The notes beneath the pieces are model-generated. The model saw only the letters and a program-made list of their open reading frames with translations. It was not told where the DNA came from and did no database searches. This document shows, one piece after another, positions 24,383-38,493 of a stretch of DNA of 64,000 nucleotides (positions are counted from its first letter, which is position 1; each line of letters begins with the position of its first letter). The stretch comes from Hydractinia symbiolongicarpus (taxonomy: Eukaryota; Cnidaria; Hydrozoa; Anthoathecata; Hydractiniidae), in NCBI RefSeq assembly GCF_029227915.1, contig NC_079875.1, positions 21,013,001-21,077,000 of the forward strand, read 5' to 3'. The position numbers were made by a program, and so were the translations under genes.

Positions 24383-26567
24383 CCACAGCACTAAGGAAAA
24401 CGACTTGAGGCGTTGTAGCGCATTGAGACTGGAACGAATAGTCCAATGGTAACCTGCACAGGCAGATGGAACAACGTGATTTACGTGTGAGGCCTTTATT
24501 ACCCTGCAAAACGCCATATTACGGTCGTTTAAGGGGCTGTGCACGTAATTAAGAGAGCTCTAAAGCCACGGCGCTAAATAGAACCACTTGGAACGTTGTA
24601 GGGCATTGTGACTGGAAGAAATAGTCCGATGGTAAGCTGCGCAGGCAGATGAAACCACGTGATTTACATGTGAGGCTTTTATTAGACTGGAAAAGGGCAT
24701 ATTATAGCCTTTGTAGGACGATGCACGTAGTTAAGAGTGTTCTAAGGCGACTGCGCTAATGAAAGCGACCTTGGACGTTGTAACGCATTGAGACTGGAAC
24801 GACTAGTCCAATGGTAACCTGCGCAGGCAGATAGAACCACGTGATTTACGTGTGAGGCCTTTGTTAGACTGCAAAAGGCCATATTACGGTCCTTATAGGA
24901 CTGTGCACGTAGTTAATAGTGTTCTAAGGCGACGGCGGTAATGAAAGCGACTTTGGACAATGTAGTGCATTGAGACTGGAACAACTAGTCCAATGGTAAC
25001 CTGCGCAGGGAGATGGAACCCCATGATTTACGTGTGAGGCCTTTGTTAGACTGCAAAAGGCCATATTACGGTCCTTATAGGACTGTGCACGTAGTTAATA
25101 GTGTTCTAAGGCAACGGCGCTAATGAAGACGACTTGGGACGTTGTCGTGCATTGAGACTGGAACGACTAATCCAATGGTAACCTGCGCAGGCAGGTGAAA
25201 CCACGTGATTTACGTGTGAGGCTTTTATTAGACTGCAAAAGGCCATATTACAGCCTTTAAACGACTGTGCACGCAGTTAATGGTGTTCTAAGGCGACGGC
25301 GCTAATGAAAGCGACTTTCGACGATGAAGAACATTGAGACTGGAACGACTAGTCCAATGGTAACTTGTCCAGGCAGATGGAACCACGTGATTTACGTGTG
25401 AGTCCATTATTAGACTGCAAAAAGCCATATTACAGCCTTTATAGGACTGTGAACGTAGTTAAGAGTGATGTAAGGCAACGGCGCTTATGAAAACGACTTG
25501 GGACGTTGTAGCGCATTGAGACTGGAAGGAATATCTCAATGGTAACCTGCGCAGGCATCTGAAACCGCTTGATTTAAGTGTGCGTCCTTTATTAGGCTGC
25601 AAAAGGGCATATCACAGCCTTTGTAGGACTGTGCACGTAGTTAAAAGTGTTCTAAGACAACGGCGCTAATGAAGACGACTTGGGACGTTGTCGTGCATTG
25701 AGACTGGAGCGACTAGTCCAATGGTAACCTGCCCAGGCAGGTGAAATCACGTGATTTACGTGTGAGGCTTTTATTAGACTGCAAAAGGCCATATTACAGC
25801 CTTTAAACGACTGTGCACATAGTTAAGAGTGTTCTAAGGCGACTGCGCTAATGAAAGCGACCTTGGACGTTGTAACGCATTGAGACTGGAACGACTAGTC
25901 CAATGGTAACCTGCGCAGGCAGATAGAACCACGTGATTTACGTGCGAGGCCTTTATTAGGCTGCAAAAGGCTATAGTACAGCCTTTATAGCACTGTGCAC
26001 GCACTTAAGAGTGTTCTAAGGCAACGGCGCTAAGAAAAACCACTTGGAACGTTGCAGTGCATTGACTATAGAAGGAATATTCCAATGGTAACCGGCGCAG
26101 GCATCTGAAACCACTTGAGTTACGTCTGCGGCCTTTATTTGACTGCTAAAGGCTATATTACAGCCTTTATATGACTGTGCACGCAGTTAATGGTGTTCTA
26201 AGGCGACGGCGCTAATGAAAGCGACTTTCGTCGATGAAGCGCATTGAGACTGGAACGACTAGTCCAATGGTAACCTGCGCAGGCAGATGGAACCACGTGA
26301 TTTACGTGTGAGGCCTTTATTAGACTGCAAAAAGCCATATTACAGCCTTTATAGGACTGTGCACGTAGTTAAGAGTGTTGTAAGGCAACGGCGCTAATGA
26401 AAACGACTTGGGACGTTGTAGCGCATTGAGACTGGAACGACTAGTCCAATGGTAACTTGTCCAGGCAGATGGAACCACGTGATTTACGCGTGAGCCCTTT
26501 ATTAGACTGCAAAAAGCCATATTACAGCCTTTATAGGACTGTACACGTAGTTAAGAGTGTTGTAAGG
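24383..26567. repeat. 12-monomer unit, second copy
   Basis: Counterpart of 19,831-22,014. Its part from about 24,931 onward is repeated again at 30,485-32,234, offset 5,554. It shares AGTCCATTATTAG, TTATATGACTG and, just past the unit end at 26,541, GTACACGTAG with that later copy, but not with the first one. The two later copies are therefore closer relatives. Confidence 0.75.
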
Positions 26568-29500
26568 CCACAGCACTAAGGAAAACGACTTGAGGCGTTG
26601 TAGCGCATTGAGACTGGAACGAATAGTCCAATGGTAACCTGCACAGGCAGATGGAACAACGTGATTTACGTGTGAGGCCTTTGTTAGACTGCAAAAGGCC
26701 ATATTACGGTCCTTATAGGACTGTGCACGTAGTTAATAGTGTTCTAAGGCGACGGCGATAATGAAAGCGACTTTGGACAATGTAGTGCATTGAGACTGGA
26801 ACAACTAGTCCAATGGTAACCTGCGCAGGCAAATGGAACCATGTAATTTACGTGCGAGGCCATTATTAGGCTGCAAAAGGGCATATCACAGCCTTTGTAG
26901 GATTGTGCACGTAGTTAAGAGTGTTCTAAGGCAACGGCGCTAATGAATACGACTTGGGACGTTGTCGTGCATTGAGACTGGAACGACTAGTCCAATGGTA
27001 ACCTGCGCAGGCAGGTGAAACCACGTGATTTACGTGTGAGGCTTTTATTAGACAGCAAAAGGCCATATTACAGCCTTTAAACGACTGTGCACGCAGTTAA
27101 TGGTGTTCTAAGGCGACGGCGCTAATGAAAGCGACTTTCGACGATGAAGAGCATTGAGACTGGAACGACTAGTCCAATGGTAACCTGCGCAGGCAGATGG
27201 AACCACGTGATTTACGTGTGAGGCCTTTATTAGACTGCAAAAGGCTATATTACAGCCTTTATAGCACTGTGCACGCACTTAAGAGTGTTTTAAGTTAACG
27301 GCGCTAAGGAAAACCACTTGGAACGTTGCAGTGCATTGACTATAGAAGGAATATTCCAATGGTAACCGGCGCAGGCATCTGAAACCACTTGAGTTACGTC
27401 TGCGGCCTTTATTTGACTGCAATAGGCTATATTACAGCCTTTATAGGACTGTGCACGCAGTTAATGGTGTTCTAAGGCGACGGCGCTAATGAAAGCGACT
27501 TTCGTCGATGAAGCGCATTGAGACTGGAACGACTAGTCCAATGGTAACCTGCGCAGGCAGATGGAACCACGTGATTTACGTGTGAGGCCTTTATTAGACT
27601 GCAAAAAGCCATATTACAGCCTTTATAGGACTGTGCACGTAGTTAAGAGTGTTGTAAGGCCACAGCACTAAAGAAAACGACTTGGGACGTTGTAGCGCAT
27701 TGAGACTGGAACGACTAGTCCAATGGTAACCTGCGCAGGCAGATACAACCACGTGATTTACGCGTGAGCCCTTTATTAGACTGGAAAAGGGCATATTATA
27801 GCCTTTGTAGGACGATGCACGTAGTTAAGAGTGTTCTAAGGCGACTGCACTAAGGAAAACGACTTGGGACGTTGTAGCGCATTGAGACGGGAACGAATAG
27901 TCCAATGGTAACCTGCACAGGCAGATGGAACAACGTGATTTACGTGTGAGGCCTTTATTACCCTGCAAAACGCCATATTACGGTCGTTTAAGGGGCTGTG
28001 CACGTAATTAAGAGAGCTCTAAAGCCACGGCGCTAAATAGAACCACTTGGAACGTTGTAGGGCATTGTGACTGGAAGAAATAGTCCGATGGTAAGCTGCG
28101 CATGCAGATGAAACCACGTGATTTACATGTGAGGCTTTTATTAGACTGGAAAAGGGCATATTATAGCCTTTGTAGGACGATGCACGTAGTTAAGAGTGTT
28201 CTAAGGCGACTGCGCTAATGAAAGCGACCTTGGACGTTGTAACGCATTGAGACTGGAACGACTAGTCCAATGGTAACCTGCGCAGGCAGATAGAACCACG
28301 TGATTTACGTGTGAGGCCTTTGTTAGACTGCAAAAGGCCATATTACGGTCCTTATAGGACTGTGCACGTAGTTAATAGTGTTCTAAGGCGACGGCGGTAA
28401 TGAAAGCGACTTTGGACAATGTAGTGCATTGAGACTGGAACAACTAGTCCAATGGTAACCTGCGCAGGCAGATGGAACCACGTGATTTACGTGTGAGGCC
28501 TTTATTAGACTGCAAAAAGCCATATTACAGCCTTTATAGGACTGTTCACGTAGTTAAGAGTGTTGTAAGGCAACGGCGCTAATGAAAACGACTTGGGACG
28601 TTGTAGCGCATTGAGACTGGAACGACTAGTCCAATGGTAACCTGCGCAGGCAGATAGAACCACGTGATTTACGTGTGAGGCCTTTGTTAGACTGCAAAAG
28701 GCCATATTACGGTCCTTATAGGACTGTGCACGTAGTTAATAGTGTTCTAAGGCGACGGCGGTAATGAAAGCGACTTTGGACAATGTAGTGCATTGAGACT
28801 GGAACAACTAGTCCAATGGTAACCTGCGCAGGCAAATGGAACCATGTGATTTACGTGCGAGGCCATTATTAGGCTGCAAAAGGGCATATCACAGCCTTTG
28901 TAGGATTGTGCACGTAGTTAATAGTGTTCTAAGGCAACGGCGCTAATGAAGACGACTTGGGACGTTGTCGTGCATTGAGACTGGAACGACTAATCCAAGG
29001 GTAACTTGTCCAAGCAGATGGAACCACGTGATTTACGTGTGAGTCCTTTATTAGACTGCAAAAAGCCGTATTACAGCCTTTATAGGATTGTGAACGTAGT
29101 TAAGAGTGATGTAAGGCAACGGCGCTAATGAAAACGACTTGGGACGTTGTAGCGCATTGAGACTGGAAGGAATATCCCAATGGTAACCTGCGCAGGCATC
29201 TGAAACCGCTTGATTTAAGTGTGCGTCCTTTATTAGGCTGCAAAAGGGCATATCACAGCCTTTGTAGGACTGTGCACGTAGTTAAAAGTGTTCTAAGACA
29301 ACGGCGCTAATGAAGACGACTTGGGACGTTGTCGTGCATTGAGACTGGAACGACTAGTCCAATGGAAACCTGCCCAGGCAGGTGAAACCACGTGATTTAC
29401 GTGTGAGGCTTTTATTAGACTGCAAAAGGTCATATTACAGCCTTTAAACGACTGTGCACATAGTTAAGAGTGTTCTAAGGCGACTGCGCTAATGAAAGCG

Positions 29501-29860
29501 ACCTTGGACGTTGTAACGCATTGAGACTGGAACGACTAGTCCAATGGTAACCTGCGCAGGCAGATAGAACCACGTGATTTACGTGCGAGGCCTTTATTAG
29601 ACTGCAAAAGGCTATATTACAGCCTTTATAGCACTGTGCACGTAGTTAAGAGTGTTGTAAGGCCACAGCACTAAGGAAAACGACTTGGGACGTTGTAGCG
29701 CATTGAGACTGGAACGAATAGTCCAATGGTAACCTGCACAGGCAGATGGAACAACGTGATTTACGTGTGAGGCATTTATTACCCTGCAAAACGCCATATT
29801 ACGGTCGTTTAAGGGGCTGTGCACGTAATTAAGAGAGCTCTAAAGCCACGGCGCTAAATA

Positions 29861-29873
29861 GAACCAATGCGAG
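29861..29873. repeat. 78-bp deletion junction in a monomer
   Basis: TAAATAGAACCA, normally followed by CTTGGAACG, runs straight into ATGCGAGGCCATTATTAGG, which belongs near the start of the next monomer. GAACCA occurs at both original sites, so microhomology is likely. The 78-bp size follows from the 6,829-bp period (38 monomers minus 78 minus 9). This makes the HOR a non-integer multiple of 182. Confidence 0.85.
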
Positions 29874-30384
29874 GCCATTATTAGGCTTCAAAAGGGCATA
29901 TCACAGCCTTTGTAGGATTGTGCACGTAGTTAAGAGTGTTCTAAGGCAACGGCGCCAATGAATACGACTTGGGACGTTGTCGTGAATTGAGACTGGAACG
30001 ACTAGTCCAATGGTAACCTGCGCAGGCAGGTGAAACCACGTGATTTACGTGTGAGGCTTTTATTAGACTGCAAAAGGCCATATTACAGCCTTTAAACGAC
30101 TGTGCACGCAGTTAATGGTGTTCTAAGGCGACGGCGCTAATGAAAGCGACTTTCGACGATGAAGAGCGTTGAGACTGGAACGACTAGTCCAATGGTAACC
30201 TGCGCAGGCCGATGGAACCACGTGATTTACGTGTGAGGCCTTTATTAGACTGCAAAAGGCCATATTACAGCCTTTATAGCACTGTGCACGCACTTAAGAG
30301 TGTTCTAAGGCAACGGCGCTAAGGAAAACCACTTGGAACGTTGCAGTGCATTGACTATGGAAGGAATATTCCAATGGTAACCGG

Positions 30385-30402
30385 CGCAGGCATCTTGAGT
30401 TA
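30385..30402. repeat. 9-bp deletion monomer (GCATCTTGAG)
   Basis: The usual GCATCTGAAACCACTTGAG has lost GAAACCACT, giving GCATCTTGAG, followed by TTACGTCTACGG. The same lesion occurs at about 37,216-37,231 and 38,847-38,862. An intact monomer with the same TCTACGG variant is present at about 40,848-40,880. That one is either the undeleted ancestor or a repaired copy. Confidence 0.85.
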
Positions 30403-30487
30403 CGTCTACGGCCTTTATTTGACTGCAAAAGGCCATATTACAGCCTTTATAGGACTGTGCACGCAGTTAATGGTGTTCTAAGGCGAC

Positions 30488-33400
30488 GGCGGTAATGAAA
30501 GCGACTTTGGACAATGTAGTGCATTGAGACTGGAACAACTAGTCCAATGGTAACCTGCGCAGGGAGATGGAACCCCATGATTTACGTGTGAGGCCTTTGT
30601 TAGACTGCAAAAGGCCATATTACGGTCCTTATAGGACTGTGCACGTAGTTAATAGTGTTCTAAGGCAACGGCGCTAATGAAGACGACTTGGGACGTTGTC
30701 GTGCATTGAGACTGGAACGACTAATCCAATGGTAACCTGCGCAGGCAGGTGAAACCACGTGATTTACGTGTGAGGCTATTATTAGACTGCAAAAGGCCAT
30801 ATTACAGCCTTTAAACGACTGTGCACGCAGTTAATGGTGTTCTAAGGCGACGGCGCTAATGAAAGCGACTTTCGACGATGAAGAACATTGAGACTGGAAC
30901 GACTAGTCCAATGGTAACTTGTCCAGGCAGATGGAACCACGTGATTTACGTGTGAGTCCATTATTAGACTGCAAAAAGCCATATTACAGCCTTTATAGGA
31001 CTGTGAACGTAGTTAAGAGTGATGTAAGGCAACGGCGCTTATGAAAACGACTTGGGACGTTGTAGCGCATTGAGACTGGAAGGAATATCTCAATGGTAAG
31101 CTGCGCAGGCATCTGAAACCGCTTGATTTAAGTGTGCGTCCTTTATTAGGCTGCAAAAGGGCATATCACAGCCTTTGTAGGACTGTGCACGTAGTTAAAA
31201 GTGTTCTAAGACAACGGCGCTAATGAAGACGACTTGGGACGTTGTCGTGCATTGAGACTGGAGCGACTAGTCCAATGGTAACCTGCCCAGGCAGGTGAAA
31301 TCACGTGATTTACGTGTGAGGCTTTTATTAGACTGCAAAAGGCCATATTACAGCCTTTAAACGACTGTGCACATAGTTAAGAGTGTTCTAAGGCGACTGC
31401 GCTAATGAAAGCGACCTTGGACGTTGTAACGCATTGAGACTGGAACGACTAGTCCAATGGTAACCTGCGCAGGCAGATAGAACCACGTGATTTACGTGCG
31501 AGGCCTTTATTAGGCTGCAAAAGGCTATAGTACAGCCTTTATAGCACTGTGCACGCACTTAAGAGTGTTCTAAGGCAACGGCGCTAAGAAAAACCACTTG
31601 GAACGTTGCAGTGCATTGACTATAGAAGGAATATTCCAATGGTAACCGGCGCAGGCATCTGAAACCACTTGAGTTACGTCTGCGGCCTTTATTTGACTGC
31701 TAAAGGCTATATTACAGCCTTTATATGACTGTGCACGCAGTTAATGGTGTTCTAAGGCGACGGCGCTAATGAAAGCGACTTTCGTCGATGAAGCGCATTG
31801 AGACTGGAACGACTAGTCCAATGGTAACCTGCGCAGGCAGATGGAACCACGTGATTTACGTGTGAGGCCTTTATTAGACTGCAAAAAGCCATATTACAGC
31901 CTTTATAGGACTGTGCACGTAGTTAAGAGTGTTGTAAGGCAACGGCGCTAATGAAAACGACTTGGGACGTTGTAGCGCATTGAGACTGGAACGACTAGTC
32001 CAATGGTAACTTGTCCAGGCAGATGGAACCACGTGATTTACGCGTGAGCCCTTTATTAGACTGCAAAAAGCCATATTACAGCCTTTATAGGACTGTACAC
32101 GTAGTTAAGAGTGTTGTAAGGCCACAGCACTAAGGAAAACGACTTGAGGCGTTGTAGCGCATTGAGACTGGAACGAATAGTCCAATGGTAACCTGCACAG
32201 GCAGATGGAACAACGTGATTTACGTGTGAGGCCTTTATTACCCTGCAAAACGCCATATTACGGTCGTTTAAGGGGCTGTGCACGTAATTAAGAGAGCTCT
32301 AAAGCCACGGCGCTAAATAGAACCACTTGGAACGTTGTAGGGCATTGTGACTGGAAGAAATAGTCCGATGGTAAGCTGCGCAGGCAGATGAAACCACGTG
32401 ATTTACATGTGAGGCTTTTATTAGACTGGAAAAGGGCATATTATAGCCTTTGTAGGACGATGCACGTAGTTAAGAGTGTTCTAAGGCGACTGCGCTAATG
32501 AAAGCGACCTTGGACGTTGTAACGCATTGAGACTGGAACGACTAGTCCAACGGTAACCTGCGCAGGCAGATAGAACCACGTGATTTACGTGTGAGGCCTT
32601 TGTTAGACTGCAAAAGGCCATATTACGGTCATTATAGGACTGTGCACGTAGTTAATAGTGTTCTAAGGCGACGGCGGTAATGAAAGCGACTTTGGACAAT
32701 GTAGTGCATTGAGACTGGAACAACTAGTCCAATGGTAACCTGCGCAGGCAAATGGAACCATGTGATTTACGTGCGAGGCCATTATTAGGCTGCAAAAGGG
32801 CATATCACAGCCTTTGTAGGATTGTGCACGTAGTTAATAGTGTTCTAAGGCAACGGCGCTAATGAAGACGACTTGGGACGTTGTCGTGCATTGAGACTGG
32901 AACGACTAATCCAATGGTAACCTGCGCAGGCAGGTGAAACCACGTGATTTACGTGTGAGGCTTTTATTAGACTGCAAAAGGCCATATTACAGCCTTTAAA
33001 CGACTGTGCACGCAGTTAATGGTGTTCTAATGCGACGGCGCTAATGAAAGCGACTTTCGACGATGAAGAACATTGAGACTGGAACGACTAGTCCAATGGT
33101 AACTTGTCCAGGCAGATGGAACCACGTGATTTACGTGTGAGTCCTTTATTAGACTGCAAAAAGCCATATTACAGCCTTTATAGGACTGTGAACGTAGTTA
33201 AGAGTGATGTAAGGCAACGGCGCTAATGAAAACGACTTGGGACGTTGTAGCGCATTGAGACTGGAAGGAATATCCCAATGGTAACCTGCGCAGGCATCTG
33301 AAACCGCTTGATTTAAGTGTGCGTCCTTTATTAGGCTGCAAAAGGGCATATCACAGCCTTTGTAGGACTGTGCACGTAGTTAAAAGTGTTCTAAGACAAC

Positions 33401-36400
33401 GGCGCTAATGAAGACGACTTTGGACGTTGTCGTGCATTGAGACTGGAACGACTAGTCCAATGGTAACCTGCCCAGGCAGGTGAAATCACGTTATTTACGT
33501 GTGAGGCTTTTATTAGACTGCAAAAGGCCATATTACAGCCTTTAAACGACTGTGCACATAGTTAAGAGTGTTCTAAGGCGACTGCGCTAATGAAAGCGAC
33601 CTTGGACGTTGTAACGCATTGAGACTGGAACGACTAGTCCAATGGTAACCTGCGCAGGCAGATAGAACCACGTGATTTACGTGTGAGGCCTTTGTTAGAC
33701 TGCAAAAGGCCATATTACGGTCCTTATAGGACTGTGCACGTAGTTAATAGTGTTCTAAGGCGACGGCGGTAATGAAAGCGACTTTGGACAATGTAGTGCA
33801 TTGAGACTGGAACAACTAGTCCAATGGTAACCTGCGCAGGCAAATGGAACCATGTAATTTACGTGCGAGGCCATTATTAGGCTGCAAAAGGGCATATCAC
33901 AGCCTTTGTAGGATTGTGCACGTAGTTAAGAGTGTTCTAAGGCAACGGCGCTAATGAATACGACTTGGGACGTTGTCGTGCATTGAGACTGGAACGACTA
34001 GTCCAATGGTAACCTGCGCAGGCAGGTGAAACCACGTGATTTACGTGTGAGGCTTTTATTAGACAGCAAAAGGCCATATTACAGCCTTTAAACGACTGTG
34101 CACGCAGTTAATGGTGTTCTAAGGCGACGGCGCTAATGAAAGCGACTTTCGACGATGAAGAGCATTGAGACTGGAACGACTAGTCCAATGGTAACCTGCG
34201 CAGGCAGATGGAACCACGTGATTTACGTGTGAGGCCTTTATTAGACTGCAAAAGGCTATATTACAGCCTTTATAGCACTGTGCACGCACTTAAGAGTGTT
34301 TTAAGTTAACGGCGCTAAGGAAAACCACTTGGAACGTTGCAGTGCATTGACTATAGAAGGAATATTCCAATGGTAACCGGCGCAGGCATCTGAAACCACT
34401 TGAGTTACGTCTGCGGCCTTTATTTGACTGCAATAGGCTATATTACAGCCTTTATAGGACTGTGCACGCAGTTAATGGTGTTCTAAGGCGACGGCGCTAA
34501 TGAAAGCGACTTTCGTCGATGAAGCGCATTGAGACTGGAACGACTAGTCCAATGGTAACCTGCGCAGGCAGATGGAACCACGTGATTTACGTGTGAGGCC
34601 TTTATTAGACTGCAAAAAGCCATATTACAGCCTTTATAGGACTGTGCACGTAGTTAAGAGTGTTGTAAGGCCACAGCACTAAAGAAAACGACTTGGGACG
34701 TTGTAGCGCATTGAGACTGGAACGACTAGTCCAATGGTAACCTGCACAGGCAGATGGAACAACGTGATTTACGTGTGAGGCCTTTATTACTCTGCAAAAC
34801 GCCATATTACGGTCGTTTAAGGGGCTGTGCACGTAATTAAGAGAGCTCTAAAGCCACGGCGCTAAATAGAACCACTTGGAACGTTGTAGGGCATTGTGAC
34901 TGGAAGAAATAGTCCGATGGTAAGCTGCGCATGCAGATGAAACCACGTGATTTACATGTGAGGCTTTTATTAGACTGGAAAAGGGCATATTATAGCCTTT
35001 GTAGGACGATGCACGTAGTTAAGAGTGTTCTAAGGCGACTGCGCTAATGAAAGCGACCTTGGACGTTGTAACGCATTGAGACTGGAACGACTAGTCCAAT
35101 GGTAACCTGCGCAGGCAGATAGAACCACGTGATTTACGTGTGAGGCCTTTGTTAGACTGCAAAAGGCCATATTACGGTCCTTATAGGACTGTGCACGTAG
35201 TTAATAGTGTTCTAAGGCGACGGCGGTAATGAAAGCGACTTTGGACAATGTAGTGCATTGAGACTGGAACAACTAGTCCAATGGTAACCTGCGCAGGCAG
35301 ATGGAACCACGTGATTTACGTGTGAGGCCTTTATTAGACTGCAAAAAGCCATATTACAGCCTTTATAGGACTGTTCACGTAGTTAAGAGTGTTGTAAGGC
35401 AACGGCGCTAATGAAAACGACTTGGGACGTTGTAGCGCATTGAGACTGGAACGACTAGTCCAATGGTAACCTGCGCAGGCAGATAGAACCACGTGATTTA
35501 CGTGTGAGGCCTTTGTTAGACTGCAAAAGGCCATATTACGGTCCTTATAGGACTGTGCACGTAGTTAATAGTGTTCTAAGGCGACGGCGGTAATGAAAGC
35601 GACTTTGGACAATGTAGTGCATTGAGACTGGAACAACTAGTCCAATGGTAACCTGCGCAGGCAAATGGAACCATGTGATTTACGTGCGAGGCCATTATTA
35701 GGCTGCAAAAGGGCATATCACAGCCTTTGTAGGATTGTGCACGTAGTTAATAGTGTTCTAAGGCAACGGCGCTAATGAAGACGACTTGGGACGTTGTCGT
35801 GCATTGAGACTGGAACGACTAATCCAAGGGTAACTTGTCCAAGCAGATGGAACCACGTGATTTACGTGTGAGTCCTTTATTAGACTGCAAAAAGCCGTAT
35901 TACAGCCTTTATAGGATTGTGAACGTAGTTAAGAGTGATGTAAGGCAACGGCGCTAATGAAAACGACTTGGGACGTTGTAGCGCATTGAGACTGGAAGGA
36001 ATATCCCAATGGTAACCTGCGCAGGCATCTGAAACCGCTTGATTTAAGTGTGCGTCCTTTATTAGGCTGCAAAAGGGCATATCACAGCCTTTGTAGGACT
36101 GTGCACGTAGTTAAAAGTGTTCTAAGACAACGGCGCTAATGAAGACGACTTGGGACGTTGTCGTGCATTGAGACTGGAACGACTAGTCCAATGGAAACCT
36201 GCCCAGGCAGGTGAAACCACGTGATTTACGTGTGAGGCTTTTATTAGACTGCAAAAGGTCATATTACAGCCTTTAAACGACTGTGCACATAGTTAAGAGT
36301 GTTCTAAGGCGACTGCGCTAATGAAAGCGACCTTGGACGTTGTAACGCATTGAGACTGGAACGACTAGTCCAATGGTAACCTGCGCAGGCAGATAGAACC

Positions 36401-37317
36401 ACGTGATTTACGTGCGAGGCCTTTATTAGACTGCAAAAGGCTATATTACAGCCTTTATAGCACTGTGCACGTAGTTAAGAGTGTTGTAAGGCCACAGCAC
36501 TAAGGAAAACGACTTGGGACGTTGTAGCGCATTGAGACTGGAACGAATAGTCCAATGGTAACCTGCACAGGCAGATGGAACAACGTGATTTACGTGTGAG
36601 GCATTTATTACCCTGCAAAATGCCATATTACGGTCGTTTAAGGGGCTGTGCACGTAATTAAGAGAGCTCTAAAGCCACGGCGCTAAATAGAACCAATGCG
36701 AGGCCATTATTAGGCTTCAAAAGGGCATATCACAGCCTTTGTAGGATTGTGCACGTAGTTAAGAGTGTTCTAAGGCAACGGCGCCAATGAATACGACTTG
36801 GGACGTTGTCGTGAATTGAGACTGGAACGACTAGTCCAATGGTAACCTGCGCAGGCAGGTGAAACCACGTGATTTACGTGTGAGGCTTTTATTAGACTGC
36901 AAAAGGCCATATTACAGCCTTTAAACGACTGTGCACGCAGTTAATGGTGTTCTAAGGCGACGGCGCTAATGAAAGCGACTTTCGACGATGAAGAGCGTTG
37001 AGACTGGAACGACTAGTCCAATGGTAACCTGCGCAGGCCGATGGAACCACGTGATTTACGTGTGAGGCCTTTATTAGACTGCAAAAGGCCATATTACAGC
37101 CTTTATAGCACTGTGCACGCACTTAAGAGTGTTCTAAGGCAACGGCGCTAAGGAAAACCACTTGGAACGTTGCAGTGCATTGACTATGGAAGGAATATTC
37201 CAATGGTAACCGGCGCAGGCATCTTGAGTTACGTCTACGGCCTTTATTTGACTGCAAAAGGCCATATTACAGCCTTTATAGGACTGTGCACGCAGTTAAT
37301 GGTGTTCTAAGGCGACG
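30488..37317. repeat. Large HOR, long version (about 6.83 kb)
   Basis: The order of segments is P' (30,488-32,234, like 24,931-26,680), Q' (32,234-about 33,700, like 22,492-23,976) and R' (33,680-37,317, like 26,669-30,488). Diagnostic shared variants are TTATATGACTG in P, CACGTTATTTACG in Q and TTAGACAGCAAAAGG in R. The block ends where GGCGACGGGGC replaces GGCGACGGCGG. All three seams fall in register with the 182-bp monomer, as expected for homologous unequal exchange rather than random joining. Confidence 0.75.
36690..36702. repeat. 78-bp deletion junction, second copy
   Basis: The same GAACCAATGCGAGG junction lies exactly 6,829 bp downstream of the first. The neighbouring private variant GGCTTCAAAAGGG is also shared. 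The deletion happened once and was then copied as part of the large HOR. Confidence 0.85.
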
Positions 37318-38493
37318 GGGCTAATGAAAGCGACTTTCGACGATGAAGCGCATTGAGACTGGAACGACTAGTCCAATGGTAACCTGCGCAGGCAGATTGA
37401 ACCACGTGATTTACGTGTGTGAGGCCTTTATTAGACTGGAAAAAGCCATATTACAGCCTATATAGGACTGTGCACGTAGTTAATAGTGTTCTTAGGCGAC
37501 GGCGCTAATGAAAGCGACTTTGGACGATATAGTGCATTGAGACTGGAACGACTAGTCCAATGGTAACTTGTCCAGGCAGATGGAACCACGTGATTTACGT
37601 GTGAGTCCTTTATTAGACTGCAAAAAGCCATATTACAGCCTTTATAGGACTGTGAACGTAGTGAAGAGTGATGTAAGGCAACGGCGCTAATGAAAACGAC
37701 TTGGGACGTTGTAGCGCATTGAGACTGGAAGGAATATCGCAATGGTAACCTGTGCAGGCATCTGAAACCGCTTGATTTAAGTGTGCGTCCTTTATAAGGC
37801 TGCAAAAGGGCATATCACAGCCTTTGTAGGCCTGTGCAGGTAGTTAAAAGTGTTCTAAGACAACGGCGCTAATGAAGACGACTTGGAACGTTGTCGTGCA
37901 TTGAGACTGGAACGACTAGTCCAATGGTAACCTGCCCAGGCAGGTGAAACCACGTGATTTACGTGTGAGGCTTTTATTAGACTGCAAAGGGCCATATTAC
38001 AGCCTCTTAACGACTGTACACATAGTTAAGAGTGTTCTAAGGCGACTGCGCTAATGAAAGCGACCTTGGATGTTGTAACGCATTGAGACTGGAACGACTA
38101 GTCCAATGGTAACCTGCGCAGGCAGATAGAACCACGTGATTTACGTGCGAGGCCTTTATTAGACTGCAAAAGGCCATATTACAGCCTTTATAGCACTGTG
38201 CACGCACTTAAGAGTGTTCTAAGGCAACGGCGCTAAGGAAAACCACTTGGAACGTTGCAGTGCATTGACTATAGAAGGAATATTCCAATGGTAACCGGTG
38301 CAGGCATCTGAAACCACTTGAGTTACGTCTGCGGCCTTTATTTGACTGCAAAAGGCCATATTACAGACTTTATAGGACTGTGCAGGCAGTTAATGGTGTT
38401 CTAAGGCGACGGCGCTAATGAAAGCGACTTTCGACGATGAAGCGCATTGAGACTGGAACAACTAGTCCAATGGTAACCTGCGCAGGCAGATGG
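36863..38493. repeat. 9-monomer HOR, copy 1 (1,631 bp)
   Basis: The period is 1,631 bp: nine monomers minus the 9-bp deletion plus a 2-bp insertion (GTGTGTGAGGCC at about 37,415). Other markers are GCAGGCCGATGG, GGCGACGGGGC, TTCTTAGGCGACGG, TTTATAAGGCTGC and GCCTGTGCAGGTAG. Its left part overlaps the end of the preceding large HOR, so the 9-monomer unit arose by duplicating that HOR's tail together with new monomers. Confidence 0.88.

Larger units (their letters stand above)
24931..30487. repeat. Large HOR, short version (about 5.56 kb)
   Basis: This is read by comparison with the following block. It consists of segment P (24,931-26,680) joined directly to segment R (26,669-30,487). In the next copy, P and R are separated by about 1.46 kb (eight monomers). 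This copy also has one extra monomer at about 27.7-27.9 kb, carrying AGATACAACCACG, GACTGGAAAAGGG and GCGACTGCACTAAGG, which the next copy lacks. Offsets therefore change from 7,011 to 6,829 bp inside R. R ends with a 78-bp-deleted monomer and a 9-bp-deleted monomer. Confidence 0.75.

Noticed and set aside
37458-37805. 115-codon minus-strand ORF, repeated at 39,089-39,436
   Set aside because: It is longer only because monomer variants in the 9-monomer HOR remove stops. It is the same satellite sequence, copied with the 1,631-bp unit.
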